In this document: positions 7,652 to 16,673 of the stretch, piece by piece
How the letters are laid out: the number at the start of each line of letters is the position of its first letter
Position numbering within the stretch: position 1 is the first letter of the stretch
Assembly (NCBI GenBank): GCA_002705055.1
Contig: PAHY01000028.1
Coordinates: 1-35,089, forward strand
Length of the DNA: 35,089 nucleotides
DNA from: Planctomycetota bacterium
GTDB taxonomy: Bacteria > Planctomycetota > UBA1135
Direction of reading: 5' to 3'
Notes under the pieces: model-generated
Databases searched by the model: none
The model's input: the letters and a program-made list of their open reading frames with translations, nothing else
What the model was told of the DNA's origin: nothing
Made by a program: the position numbers and the translations under genes

Positions 7652-8635
7652 CTAGCGCTGGCCGGACTGAAACTCGCCCAGCACTTCGAGCGCGCGCTGC
7701 ACCTGGCGCGAGTCCTGGCCGAGCGAAGTCTTGCCGAGGAAGCTGCGCATATCGGTTGCCGCCCCAGGCAGGTCGCCCTGGTAGTACCGAGCGAGCCCGC
7801 GGTTGAAGTACTCGTTCGAGCGCTCCGGCGCGAGCTTGAGGATCTCGGTGAGCTGCACTTCCGCGCGCTCCCATTCCTTGCCGTTCATCAGGATGCTCGA
7901 GGCCAGTCCGCGCGCTTCCACCTCCCAGGCGATGTCGCGCATCAGGCTGTCGCGCACGAACTCCTCGTTGGCGAGGGTCATCTGCCGGGTCGCCAGGGTG
8001 TTGTTCTTGAAGCGGCGCGATTCCTGCAGGATGAGGACGAGCTGGTCGAGGGCCTCGAGGCTCTCGCCGTCACGGTGCTGGTGAGCCAGGATGCTGGCCT
8101 TGTGCTGCAGCGCCTCGACCCATTCCGGGCGCCCCTCCAGCGCTTCCTCAATCAGGCGCAGCGAGCTATCCAGGTGGCTCTCCGCCTTGTCGCGGCGCTC
8201 GCGGATGTCGGCGCCCATCGTCGCGCGCGCCTGCTGGTCGGTGGGGGACTGACTCAGCTCGGAGCGCTTCTGCTCGAGGACCAGAGCCGAGCCGATCAGC
8301 AGCTCGGCGTGACGCAGGTGATACTCACCGAGCGAGTAGGCGGTCTTGAAGTCGCGGGCGACGTCGTAGGCCTCGCGCAGCTCCAGGCCGGCCAGCTGCA
8401 CCGAAGTGGGGTCGCCCTTCTTGAGCAGCGTGCGGCCCAGAATGTGGCGGAGCTCGCCGTCTTCCGGGGCGATCTCCAGCCCGCGCCGCGCCTGCTGTTC
8501 GGCGCGGTTGAGGTCGTTCACGTCGTAGTACTGTGCCGCGCGCTGACGATAGTCGGCGATCAGGTCGAGCTCTTCCTGGGACAGGGAGCAGCTCGAGGAG
8601 CACAGAAGGAGCAGAGCAACCGGGAGGGAACGCAT
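7652..8635 (-). CDS. TPR-repeat lipoprotein
   Basis: 327 aa. The N-terminus MRSLPVALLLLCSSSCSLS is a short lipoprotein-like signal peptide; Cys16 (preceded by SSS) is the better acylation site and Cys12 an alternative, but neither is a perfect lipobox. The remainder is helical with TPR-like pairs: YYDVNDLNRAEQQARRGLEI near the N-terminus, LIEEALEGRPEWVEALQHKA in the middle, and EILKLAPERSNEYFNRGLAR near the C-terminus. TPR arrays mediate protein contacts, so an envelope scaffold is likely; the partner cannot be named. I preferred the ATG at 8635 to an in-frame TTG at 8647 because it places the hydrophobic core correctly. It follows ndk on the same strand after 76 bp with two hairpins and converges on the pseudo-HtrA gene with only 16 bp between stop codons. 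Confidence 0.8.
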   Translation of the reverse strand: MRSLPVALLLLCSSSCSLSQEELDLIADYRQRAAQYYDVNDLNRAEQQARRGLEIAPEDGELRHILGRTLLKKGDPTSVQLAGLELREAYDVARDFKTAYSLGEYHLRHAELLIGSALVLEQKRSELSQSPTDQQARATMGADIRERRDKAESHLDSSLRLIEEALEGRPEWVEALQHKASILAHQHRDGESLEALDQLVLILQESRRFKNNTLATRQMTLANEEFVRDSLMRDIAWEVEARGLASSILMNGKEWERAEVQLTEILKLAPERSNEYFNRGLARYYQGDLPGAATDMRSFLGKTSLGQDSRQVQRALEVLGEFQSGQR

Positions 8636-8640
8636 GGCGG

Positions 8641-8666
8641 GAAGCAAAGCGGGCCGGGCCGCCCGC
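8641..8666 (-). terminator. Candidate intrinsic terminator or attenuator between ndk and the TPR lipoprotein gene
   Basis: Reading the minus strand, GCGGGC (8666-8661) pairs perfectly with GCCCGC (8654-8649) around a 6-nt loop, and the stem is followed by TTTGCTTC. The stem is all G/C and the T-tract is interrupted, so termination may be partial. It sits 13 nt before the lipoprotein start, so it could instead be a hairpin in that gene's leader. Confidence 0.4.
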
Positions 8667-8686
8667 AGGCGCCCCGACCCGATAGG

Positions 8687-8707
8687 GTACCGCGAGACCG
8701 CGGTTAC
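8687..8707 (-). other. Hairpin directly downstream of the ndk stop codon
   Basis: ACCGCG (8689-8694) and CGCGGT (8699-8704) form a perfect 6-bp stem with a 4-nt loop. Two more pairs (8687-8688 with 8706-8707) are possible past a one-base bulge. There is no T-run, so a 3' mRNA-end stabiliser of the ndk transcript is more likely than a stand-alone terminator. Confidence 0.45.
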
Positions 8708-8711
8708 TGGG

Positions 8712-9164
8712 CTACTCGGCGTCCCAGAGCCAGGAGGCCTGGATCGGCTCCCAGTCCTCGAGGCCGTCCGGGAAGTAGAGGCCCAGCTCGCGCTCGGCGG
8801 ATGCGGGCGAATCCGAGCCGTGGACGAGGTTGTACGACTTGGAGCAGCCGAAATCGCCGCGGATGGTGCCGGCCTCGGCCTCGATACCGAAGGTCTTGCC
8901 CATCATCCGGCGGGCGACGGCGATGGCGTCCGGGCCGCGCAGCGCCATGGCGATGATCGGCGAGGAGGTCATGAAGCCCTTCAGGCCGGGGTAGAAGGGC
9001 TTGTCCACGTGCTCGGCGTAGTGGGTGTCGGCGAGCTCCGAGCTCATGCGCATCAGGCGCAGGCCAACCACCTGCAGGCCTTTGGCCTCGAAGCGGGACA
9101 GAATCTGGCCGACCAGGCCCCGGTGAAGGGCGTCGGGCTTGAACAGGATGAGGGTCGTTTCCAC
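8712..9164 (-). CDS. ndk: Nucleoside diphosphate kinase
   Basis: Transfers the gamma-phosphate from ATP to other NDPs through a phosphohistidine, balancing (d)NTP pools in the cytoplasm. 150 aa. The fold is recognisable from the first strand TTLILFKPDALHRGLVGQIL, through GPDAIAVARRMMGKT, to IRGDFGCSKSYNLVHGSDSP, where His115 in NLVHGSDS is the phosphorylated residue. The start is a GTG at 9164 giving METTLILF; no ATG fits the family's N-terminus, and the frame extends upstream only into the intergenic region. Transcription diverges from the ATP synthase operon across the 186-bp gap, where I could not identify a convincing ndk promoter. Confidence 0.96.
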   Translation of the reverse strand: METTLILFKPDALHRGLVGQILSRFEAKGLQVVGLRLMRMSSELADTHYAEHVDKPFYPGLKGFMTSSPIIAMALRGPDAIAVARRMMGKTFGIEAEAGTIRGDFGCSKSYNLVHGSDSPASAERELGLYFPDGLEDWEPIQASWLWDAE

Positions 9165-9232
9165 GATGCTGATGGGTTCCTGAGAACGGCGCGAAAGCAT
9201 ACGGAACGGGGCCAAGATTCGCCAGTTTCCCG

Positions 9233-9260
9233 TTGAAGGAAACCTGGGGGCGCATAAAAT
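9233..9260 (+). promoter_or_regulatory. Candidate sigma-70 promoter of the ATP synthase operon
   Basis: TTGAAG (9233-9238), 16-bp spacer, TAAAAT (9255-9260; 5 of 6 matches to TATAAT). It predicts a transcript start near 9267 and a leader of about 84 nt before the first gene. It is the best sigma-70-like pair I found in the ndk/atp divergent gap. Confidence 0.5.
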
Positions 9261-9268
9261 ACGCGCCC
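9248..9268. promoter_or_regulatory. GC-rich inverted repeat overlapping the predicted atp -10 box
   Basis: GGGCGC (9248-9253) and GCGCCC (9263-9268) are perfect inverted arms flanking the 9-bp AT-rich centre that contains TAAAAT. The position over the -10 box fits an operator, but no cognate repressor is recognisable. Confidence 0.35.
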
Positions 9269-9350
9269 TTCTTCTGACGAAGGACCAAGTCCAAATCTGG
9301 CGGGTCTGGAGTCGGCGAAGGGCCCTGCTCTTTCGTCCTTCAGGAAGAGA

Positions 9351-9629
9351 TTGCCTGTTCCCTCCCGTGACTTCGCCCGCCTGTCCTCGATGGGCTTCGA
9401 ATTCACGATCACGGTGGGACTTTTTGGGTGGCTCGGCTATGCCGCAGACGCCCGCTGGGCGGTCTTCGGCAGCTTCCCCGGCTTCCTTTTGCTCGGCGTC
9501 TTCGTCGGCATGGGGCTCGGGGTTTACCGGTTGAACTACCAGCTGGTGGCCTGGCAGCAGCGTCAGAAAGACGCCGCCCAGGATCAAGCGCCTCCCGAAG
9601 ACCACGATTCCGGTCCACCCGACCGATGA
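9351..9629 (+). CDS. atpZ: AtpZ/AtpI-family small membrane protein of the ATP synthase operon
   Basis: 92 aa with two transmembrane hairpin segments (GFEFTITVGLFGWLGYAA and GFLLLGVFVGMGLGVYRL) and the short charged cytoplasmic tail typical of AtpZ, the small protein at the head of many F1Fo operons. It is thought to act with AtpI in assembly of the c-ring or in Mg2+ or Ca2+ handling. Start is taken as the TTG at 9351 because AGGAAGAG lies just upstream (9342-9349). An ATG at 9390 (MGFEF) is the alternative and would remove 13 residues without touching the membrane segments. Its stop overlaps the next start (ATGA), consistent with translational coupling. Confidence 0.8.
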   Translation: MPVPSRDFARLSSMGFEFTITVGLFGWLGYAADARWAVFGSFPGFLLLGVFVGMGLGVYRLNYQLVAWQQRQKDAAQDQAPPEDHDSGPPDR

Positions 9630-10018
9630 GTGTCCTCCCCATGCTTCAGCTCCTGGGCTTCGCCCTCGGAGTCGCTGCAACCGGTCTTCTGCCGGATGCC
9701 CACCGCGACGGAGCGCTGGTCGGGGTTCTTTCCGCGGCCTGCCTCGAGCTCTGGAGCTTGCGCCGTCGCCTTCGCTCGGTGGACCCTCAGGCCACCCAGG
9801 CCCAGTTCGCCGCCGCTTTGGTGGGCGGCTTTCTCGGCAAGTTGGTGTTCCTGGTCGGCCTCGCACTGGTCGGTCATTTCTGGCATCTCTTCTCGGCCCC
9901 GGCCTTCCTGCTCGCCTTCCTGGCGACAGTGCTGTGGGGCGAAGTCTTCGCTGTTCTCCTCCTGCTGCGCGCCCGGCCCTCCGGGGGCAGGCCGGAAGAA
10001 CCACCCTCTCACTCGTGA
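9626..10018 (+). CDS. AtpI-like ATP synthase accessory membrane protein
   Basis: 130 aa, mostly hydrophobic, with probably four membrane segments: MLQLLGFALGVAATGLLP, a short helix around GALVGVLSAACLEL, ALVGGFLGKLVFLVGLALVG and FLLAFLATVLWGEVFAVLLL. A basic loop (LRRRLRSVDPQ) separates the halves. The GKLVFLVG segment and position between atpZ and atpB match the AtpI/subunit-I group, which helps assemble the c-ring. Primary sequence in this group is poorly conserved, so the name rests mainly on topology and context. It overlaps atpZ and atpB by four bases on each side (ATGA and GTGA). Confidence 0.65.
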   Translation: MSVLPMLQLLGFALGVAATGLLPDAHRDGALVGVLSAACLELWSLRRRLRSVDPQATQAQFAAALVGGFLGKLVFLVGLALVGHFWHLFSAPAFLLAFLATVLWGEVFAVLLLLRARPSGGRPEEPPSHS

Positions 10019-10839
10019 TCTCGTTCACGCTCCCGATGCTCGCTTCGACCGTCTCCGCCGCCGCAGGTGGCGAGGGGCAGAACCCGTTCGAGTACCTGTT
10101 CGGCCACGTGGTCGCATATCAGGTCGGCGAGTTCGTCAGCCTCCCGGTCTGGCAGTTCCAGGTCTTCCAGGTCGCCGCGATTGTGGCAATCTTCCTGGCC
10201 TTCGCGCCGGTCAAGCGCGCGGTGGTCCAGGGTGGGGGCGGCTACTTCACGAAGGTCCTCGCGGGCTGGGTCTCCTGGATCCGCGACGAAATGGTCTACC
10301 CCAACCTGGGCGAGACCGACGGCAAGAAGATGATGCCCTTCTTCTTGTCGCTGTTCTTCTTCATCATGTTCATGAACGTCTTCGGGCTGATCCCCGGGGG
10401 CTACACCGCCACGGCGAGCGTTTACGTGGCTGCGGGCCTGGCCTGCATCATCCTGGTCATGATGATCTTCGGCGGCATGCTCATTCAGGGGCCGCTCAAG
10501 TTTTGGGCATCGCTGATCCCTTCGGGCGTGCCGGGCTGGCTGCTGCCGCTGATCTTCCCGCTGGAAGTCATCGGCCTGTTCATCAAGCCGATCGCCCTTA
10601 CGGTGCGACTTGCCGCCAACATGACCGGCGGCCACCTGGTCCTGCTCAGCTTCATGGGCTTGGCCTTTTACTTCGGGTCCTCCTACGGCACGGCGCTCGG
10701 CCTGGCGGTGACCCCGGTGAGTCTCGGGCTTGCGATTTTCATCATGATCATCGAAGGCTTCGTCGCTCTCCTGCAGGCGTACATCTTCACTCTGCTGTCG
10801 ATCATCTTCGTCAGTCAGGCCCTGCACCCGGACCACTAG
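10015..10839 (+). CDS. atpB: F-type ATP synthase subunit a
   Basis: 274-aa proton-channel subunit of Fo. The start is the GTG at 10015, overlapping the previous stop (GTGA); the frame is open further upstream but is there the shadow of the AtpI-like gene. After a hydrophilic N-terminal stretch, membrane segments include FQVFQVAAIVAIFLAFAPV, FFLSLFFFIMFMNVFGLIPG, VAAGLACIILVMMIFGGMLI and the C-terminal pair. The essential stator Arg, which faces the c-ring carboxylate, is in ALTVRLAANMTGGHLVLL, the counterpart of E. coli Arg210. C-terminal helices (IMIIEGFVALLQAYIFTLLS) form the periplasmic half-channel. Followed by atpE after 22 bp. Confidence 0.96.
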   Translation: MISFTLPMLASTVSAAAGGEGQNPFEYLFGHVVAYQVGEFVSLPVWQFQVFQVAAIVAIFLAFAPVKRAVVQGGGGYFTKVLAGWVSWIRDEMVYPNLGETDGKKMMPFFLSLFFFIMFMNVFGLIPGGYTATASVYVAAGLACIILVMMIFGGMLIQGPLKFWASLIPSGVPGWLLPLIFPLEVIGLFIKPIALTVRLAANMTGGHLVLLSFMGLAFYFGSSYGTALGLAVTPVSLGLAIFIMIIEGFVALLQAYIFTLLSIIFVSQALHPDH

Positions 10840-10861
10840 TTCCCTACTTCCCAAGCAAACG

Positions 10862-11110
10862 ATGTTGCTCACTCTGCTTCAAGAAACCGGCGTTCAGCCG
10901 TCTCACGCGATGGCCGCCATCGGCGCTGGCCTGGCTGTCATCGGTGCCGGCATCGGCATCGGCAAGATCGGTGGCGACGCCAACTCGGCGATCGCTCGCC
11001 AGCCGGAGTCGACCGGTGACATTCGCGGTAGCTCGCTGATCTTTGCGGCGCTGATCGAAGGTGTGGCCTTCTTCGGTGTCGTCGTCGGCCTGCTGTTCGC
11101 CATCAAGTAA
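10862..11110 (+). CDS. atpE: F-type ATP synthase subunit c
   Basis: 82-aa hairpin that forms the rotor ring. Helix 1 carries the glycine packing motif GAGIGIG (28-34), the polar loop is ARQPE (45-49), and helix 2 carries the ion-binding Glu66 in ALIEGVAFF. The Gln in helix 1 and the Ser/Thr next to the Glu that define sodium-binding c-rings are absent (GIGIG and EGVA here), so a proton-driven ring is predicted. The ribosome site before the ATG is weak. A strong UUCG-capped hairpin lies 25 nt past the stop codon. Confidence 0.96.
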   Translation: MLLTLLQETGVQPSHAMAAIGAGLAVIGAGIGIGKIGGDANSAIARQPESTGDIRGSSLIFAALIEGVAFFGVVVGLLFAIK

Positions 11111-11135
11111 CAACACACCCAACGGGAAGTCGGTC

Positions 11136-11161
11136 GCCGCGCGAGCTTCGGCTTGCGCGGC
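11136..11161 (+). other. 11-bp UUCG-tetraloop hairpin between atpE and atpF
   Basis: The arms 11136-11146 and 11151-11161 pair over 11 bp (one G-U, position 11143 with 11154, the rest Watson-Crick) around a TTCG loop (11147-11150) closed by C-G, i.e. a cUUCGg tetraloop. No T-run follows, so it is not an intrinsic terminator. Its position just after atpE fits an RNA-processing barrier that stabilises the upstream message. Confidence 0.75.
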
Positions 11162-11185
11162 CGCTGGGCCCCGCGGAATCCACCC

Positions 11186-11728
11186 ATGTTGCACTCCCTC
11201 TTGATCCTCGTCGCGGAAGGCGAAGAACACGCTGGCATCGCCCAGATGTTCGAAGTCGGTCAGAGCTCCTTCTACTGGACTCTGGCGATCTTCCTGCTGT
11301 CCTTGCCCTTCATGTGGAAGATGGTGTTCGGACCGATCACCAAGGCCCTGGAGGAGCGTGAAGACGCTGCGCGCGAGTCTGCGCGTGCTGCGGAGGCCGC
11401 TCGCGAGGAGACGGAGCGGATGAAGGCCGCCATCCAGGACGATCTGGACGCGGCGCGCCAGGAAGCGGCCAAGCAGGTCGCCGAGGCGAAAGCGCGTGCA
11501 TCGGCACGCGAGCAGGAGCTGATGGCAGCGGCCAAGGCCGAAGCCGAGCGCGAGCGCGCGCGTGCGCGTCAGGAGATCGAGGCTGCTCTCGGAGCTGCTC
11601 GCGAGACCCTGCGCCGCGAAGCGGTCGCGATCGCAGTCGAGGTCGCCGAACGCGTCATCTCCCGCGAGTTCTCGGACGCCGACCAGGCCCGCCTGGTCTC
11701 GGAGTTCGAACAGGAGTTCGCGAGCTAG
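11186..11728 (+). CDS. atpF: F-type ATP synthase subunit b
   Basis: 180-aa peripheral stalk subunit. A short N-terminal segment (MLHSLLILVAEGEEHAG) precedes the membrane anchor (FYWTLAIFLLSLPFMWKMVF, about 33-53). A long Ala/Glu/Arg-rich helix follows and should form the right-handed coiled coil of the b dimer, with a C-terminal segment ISREFSDADQARLVSEFEQE that binds delta. ATG at 11186 is chosen; an in-frame upstream TTG would start inside the atpE-atpF hairpin. Only one b-type subunit is present, so it is expected to homodimerise. Confidence 0.94.
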   Translation: MLHSLLILVAEGEEHAGIAQMFEVGQSSFYWTLAIFLLSLPFMWKMVFGPITKALEEREDAARESARAAEAAREETERMKAAIQDDLDAARQEAAKQVAEAKARASAREQELMAAAKAEAERERARARQEIEAALGAARETLRREAVAIAVEVAERVISREFSDADQARLVSEFEQEFAS

Positions 11729-11737
11729 GACAGGTAC

Positions 11738-12292
11738 ATGGCACAACAGCACGTCTCCTCGGCCGCGCGCCGCTACGCCAAGGCCCTCTTTGAGCTGGCC
11801 TCGGAGAGCGGTCGGCAGGACGGGGTGTTCACGCAGATCGAGGCGCTCGGCAAGCTCGCCGAGGACGCTGAGTTCCGTGCCTTGCTCCCTGATCCCCGCA
11901 TCGAGTCCGGCCCCAAGGCCAAGGCCGTGCTGGGCGCCCTCGGAAACGAGGTCGATCCGCTGGTCCGTGGTCTGATCGAGTCGCTCGAGCGCCGCAAGCG
12001 CCTCGGGCTGCTGCTCGAGATTCCGGCCGGATACATCGAGTTCGCCGACGAGGCGGCCGGTCGACTGCGGGGGGTGCTCCAGAGCTCCGGCATGATGGAG
12101 GAGAACCAAGTCGTCGCCATCGAGCAGGCCCTGTCGCAGAAGACGGGCAAGCAGGTCAGTCTGCACTGCGAGATCGACTCCGATCTTCTCGGCGGGGTGC
12201 GCGTCACCCTCGCAGGCACTCGTTACGACGGCTCCGTGCGGGGTCGTCTGGACCAAATCTCCCAACGTCTGGCGGCAGCCGAGCTCGGCTGA
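11738..12292 (+). CDS. atpH: F-type ATP synthase subunit delta
   Basis: 184-aa subunit that joins the top of F1 (alpha N-termini) to subunit b. The N-terminal helical domain has the family signature SSAARRYAKALFELASESGR. The C-terminal region VVAIEQALSQKTGKQVSLHC continues into DLLGGVRVTLAGTRYDGSVRGRL, matching the conserved GG(hydrophobic)xV element and DGSV(R/K)xxL end. AGGACAGG lies just upstream of the ATG and serves as ribosome site. Sits 9 bp after atpF. Confidence 0.95.
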   Translation: MAQQHVSSAARRYAKALFELASESGRQDGVFTQIEALGKLAEDAEFRALLPDPRIESGPKAKAVLGALGNEVDPLVRGLIESLERRKRLGLLLEIPAGYIEFADEAAGRLRGVLQSSGMMEENQVVAIEQALSQKTGKQVSLHCEIDSDLLGGVRVTLAGTRYDGSVRGRLDQISQRLAAAELG

Positions 12293-12332
12293 GGCGCATC
12301 GGGTTCCCCCGCAGTTCTGAAGAAACCATCCC

Positions 12333-13904
12333 ATGGAACTTCATCCTTCCGAAGTCACTTCGGTCCTGAAGCGCGAGATTGAGGGCTTTGACGCCTCGGC
12401 CTCCACTTCAAAGGTCGGTCAGGTCCTGCAGGTGGGCGACGGTGTCGCCCGCGTTTACGGCCTCGACGACTGCATGATGTCCGAGCTCATCGAGTTCCCC
12501 GGCGGCGTGATGGGCATGGCCCTGAACCTCGAAGAGGACAACGTGGGCTGCGTGCTGCTCGGTGACGCGACTTCCGTGAAGGAAGGCGACACCGTGAAGA
12601 GCACCGGGCGCATCATCTCGGTGCCGACCGGCGACGCCATGCTCGGCCGCGTGGTCGACGCGCTGGGCAAGCCGCTCGACGGCAAGGGCGCCATCGAGAC
12701 CACCGACGACGATCTCCGTCCGATCGAGCAGACTTCGCCGACCGTGGTCGAGCGCGAGCCGGTTGCCGAGCCCATGCTCACCGGCATCAAGTCGATCGAC
12801 GCGATGATCCCGGTGGGTCGTGGTCAGCGCGAGCTGATCATTGGCGACCGCCAGACCGGCAAGACCGCGCTGATCATCGACGCGATCATCAACCAGAAGA
12901 ACTCGGGTGGGGGCGACCCCAGCAACCCGGATCAGGTGATCTGCATCTACAACGCCGTCGGTCAGAAGCAGTCGACCGTCGTGGACGTGCAGCGCCGCCT
13001 CGAAGAGGCCGGCGCGATGCCGTACACGATCATCGTCAACGCTTCGGCCTCGGAAGAAGCCTCGATGCAGTTCCTGTCGCCCTACTCGGCGACGGCGATG
13101 GCCGAGCGCTTCCGCGACGCGGGCCGTCACGTGCTGATCGCCTACGATGACCTGACCAAGCAGGCTTATGCCTATCGCCAGGTCATGCTGCTGCTGCGTC
13201 GTCCTCCGGGCCGTGAGGCCTACCCGGGTGACGTCTTCAACCTGCACAGCCGGCTGCTCGAGCGCTCGGCCAAGGTTGCCGAGAACGCTCACGAGCTGAA
13301 CCCGGACAAGTTCTCGAAGGGCGGCGGCTCGATCACCTCGCTGCCGGTCATCGAGACCCAGGAAGGCGACGTGTCGGCCTACATCCCGACCAACGTGATC
13401 TCGATCACCGACGGTCAGATCTTCCTCGAGGCCAACCTGTTCTTCTCGGGCGTACGTCCCGCGGTGAACGTCGGCATCTCGGTGTCGCGCGTGGGTGGTG
13501 CGGCGCAAACCCCGGCCATGAAGAAGGTGGCGGGCGGTCTGCGCATTAACCTGGCGCAGTACCGCGAGCTCGAGGCCTTCGCGCAGTTCGGCTCCGATCT
13601 GGATGCGGCCACGCAGGCGACCCTCAATCGGGGTGCGCGCCTGGTCGAGATCCTCAAGCAGGGTCAGTACAAGCCGCTCAAGAACTCGGATCAGATCGTG
13701 CAGATCTACGCCGGCACCTCGGGCATGCTCGATGACGTCGCCGTCGATCGTTCGCCGGCCTTCGTCGAAGGCTTCGCCGAGTACATGCAGGCTGAGCACC
13801 CCGACCTCATGACGGAGCTCGACGGCTGGAAGACCAAGTGGAGCGATGAGCTCAAGGACAAGGTCCAAGCCGCCTGCGAGAAGTTCAAAGGACAGTTCGT
13901 CTAA
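12333..13904 (+). CDS. atpA: F-type ATP synthase subunit alpha
   Basis: 523-aa non-catalytic nucleotide-binding subunit of F1. The N-terminal beta-barrel contains [18 protein letters not shown]. Walker A is GDRQTGKT at 171-178, the VGQKQSTV strand is typical, and the arginine finger lies in [19 protein letters not shown]. The C-terminal helical domain ([35 protein letters not shown]) is complete. The spacing of 40 bp from atpH contains GAAGAAA as a weak ribosome site. Length is slightly above the bacterial norm because of a small insert [12 protein letters not shown] before the VICIYNAVG strand. Confidence 0.98.
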   Translation: MELHPSEVTSVLKREIEGFDASASTSKVGQVLQVGDGVARVYGLDDCMMSELIEFPGGVMGMALNLEEDNVGCVLLGDATSVKEGDTVKSTGRIISVPTGDAMLGRVVDALGKPLDGKGAIETTDDDLRPIEQTSPTVVEREPVAEPMLTGIKSIDAMIPVGRGQRELIIGDRQTGKTALIIDAIINQKNSGGGDPSNPDQVICIYNAVGQKQSTVVDVQRRLEEAGAMPYTIIVNASASEEASMQFLSPYSATAMAERFRDAGRHVLIAYDDLTKQAYAYRQVMLLLRRPPGREAYPGDVFNLHSRLLERSAKVAENAHELNPDKFSKGGGSITSLPVIETQEGDVSAYIPTNVISITDGQIFLEANLFFSGVRPAVNVGISVSRVGGAAQTPAMKKVAGGLRINLAQYRELEAFAQFGSDLDAATQATLNRGARLVEILKQGQYKPLKNSDQIVQIYAGTSGMLDDVAVDRSPAFVEGFAEYMQAEHPDLMTELDGWKTKWSDELKDKVQAACEKFKGQFV

Positions 13905-13920
13905 GCCCAGGAGCTAAGCC

Positions 13921-14799
13921 GTGGCCAACATTCGCGACCTTCGTCAGCGCATCACCAGCGTCGGGAACATCCAAAAGATCACCCGCGCCATGGAGATGGT
14001 GGCGACGACCAAGCTGCGGCGCTTCCAGGAGTCCACGGTGGCGGCCAAGCCGTACACCGTCGAGATTGAAGAGTTGGTTCGCGGTCTGTCCGGCGCAGTG
14101 GCTTCCGAGCCCGAAGCCGCCGGCGACGCGGCCCCGCTGTTCTCGGCTCCCAACCCGGACGCGCCGGTCGGCGTCCTGCTCATCGGGTCGGATCGCGGCC
14201 TGTGCGGTGCTTACAACGCCAACATCCAGCGCGCGGTCGAGGATTACCTCGACGGTCTGCGCGCCGAAGGGCGTGAGTTCCGGCTGTACGTGATCGGGCG
14301 CAAGGCCATGGATCATGCCAAGCGCATGAAGTACACCGTCGAAGGCTACTTCGACACCGTCAACCTCGAGTCGATCGACTTCAGCGAAGCCGCTGCGGTC
14401 AGCAACGCTCTGGTTTCGGCCTTCCGCATGGGGCAGCTCTCCGAACTGAAGCTGGCCTTCACCAGCTTCGTTTCCATGGTGAAGTACGACCCGCAGGTCG
14501 TGACTTTCCTTCCGATCGCTCCGGCGGACTCCGACGGGCCCGCCAGCGACGCGATTCTTGAACCGGGTGGCCCCGAACTCCTCGGCCGCCTGGTCCCACG
14601 TTACCTCGAGACGCGGGTATACCACGCGCTGCTCGAGTCCGTCACTTCCGAATACGCCTCGCGCCGCTTCGCCATGAAGAACGCGACCGACGCGGCCGGC
14701 GATATGAAGAAGGACATCACGCGTCTCTACAACCGGGCGCGTCAAGCCAAGATCACCGCAGAGATCACCGAGATCGTTTCCGGCGCGGAAGCCCTCTGA
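13921..14799 (+). CDS. atpG: F-type ATP synthase subunit gamma
   Basis: 292-aa rotor shaft. The N-terminal helix (NIRDLRQRITSVGNIQKITRA followed by MEMVATTKLRRFQ) and the C-terminal helix (SRRFAMKNATDAAGDMKKDI ... RARQAKITAEITEIVSGAEAL) form the coiled coil inside F1; between them is the Rossmann-like globular domain with GLCGAYNANI. Start is a GTG at 13921 preceded by AGGAG. It follows atpA by 16 bp and precedes atpD by 20 bp. Confidence 0.97.
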   Translation: MANIRDLRQRITSVGNIQKITRAMEMVATTKLRRFQESTVAAKPYTVEIEELVRGLSGAVASEPEAAGDAAPLFSAPNPDAPVGVLLIGSDRGLCGAYNANIQRAVEDYLDGLRAEGREFRLYVIGRKAMDHAKRMKYTVEGYFDTVNLESIDFSEAAAVSNALVSAFRMGQLSELKLAFTSFVSMVKYDPQVVTFLPIAPADSDGPASDAILEPGGPELLGRLVPRYLETRVYHALLESVTSEYASRRFAMKNATDAAGDMKKDITRLYNRARQAKITAEITEIVSGAEAL

Positions 14800-14816
14800 T
14801 CCTCCAGTTAGCCTGA

Positions 14817-16244
<1,428 letters not shown>

Positions 16245-16262
16245 TAAACTGCGGCTCCTCGC

Positions 16263-16673
16263 ATGAGCGCCAACACCCTGACCCTGAAGGTCGTCTCCCC
16301 GCAAGGGGTCCTTCTCGAAACCGAAGCTGTCTCCGTGCAGTTCCCGGGCGAGGACGGTTCCTTCGGCATTCTGCCGCGCCACGCGGCGATGACTTCGCTG
16401 ACCGAATCCGGCCTGCTGCGCGCGCGCACGGCGCAGGGCGAGCAGATTGAGTACGTCATCCACGATGGCTTTGCTCAGGTTCGGAACAACGTGGTCACGG
16501 TGTTGACGCGCTCGGCCGAGAAGCCGGACGAAATCGACCTCGAACGGGCACGCGCCGCTGTCGAGCGGGCTCGTGGCCGGATGCTGGAAACCCAGGCCGA
16601 GATCGATCTGGTGCGAGCCCAAATGGCTCTGCGCCGTGCCCTGATGCGTGAGCGCCTCGCCCGCCGCCGATGA
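16263..16673 (+). CDS. atpC: F-type ATP synthase subunit epsilon
   Basis: 136-aa central-stalk subunit. The N-terminal beta-sandwich (LTLKVVSPQGVLLETEAVSV, GEDGSFGILPRHAAMTSL) contacts the c-ring. The C-terminal two-helix domain (DEIDLERARAAVERARGRML, then a basic end MRERLARRR) is present, so autoinhibition of ATP hydrolysis by the extended C-terminus is possible. Its stop overlaps the aspS start by four bases (ATGA at 16670-16673), unusual because atpC normally ends the operon. Confidence 0.95.
   Translation: MSANTLTLKVVSPQGVLLETEAVSVQFPGEDGSFGILPRHAAMTSLTESGLLRARTAQGEQIEYVIHDGFAQVRNNVVTVLTRSAEKPDEIDLERARAAVERARGRMLETQAEIDLVRAQMALRRALMRERLARRR

Noticed and set aside
7634..7656. AGCGC/GCGCT inverted arms between the convergent pseudo-HtrA and lipoprotein stops as a bidirectional terminator
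   Set aside because: Only five pairs, a long loop and no T/A tracts.
9165..10028. Upstream extension of the ndk frame across the divergent gap
   Set aside because: Family N-terminus fits the GTG at 9164; the rest is antisense to atpZ and the AtpI-like gene.
10862..11110. Sodium-type c-ring
   Set aside because: The helix-1 Gln and the Ser/Thr after the ion-binding Glu needed for Na+ coordination are missing.
12408..13868. 486-codon open frame on the minus strand under atpA
   Set aside because: It is the His/Arg/Val-rich shadow of a strongly conserved gene; similar long shadows lie under atpD, aspS and sdaA.
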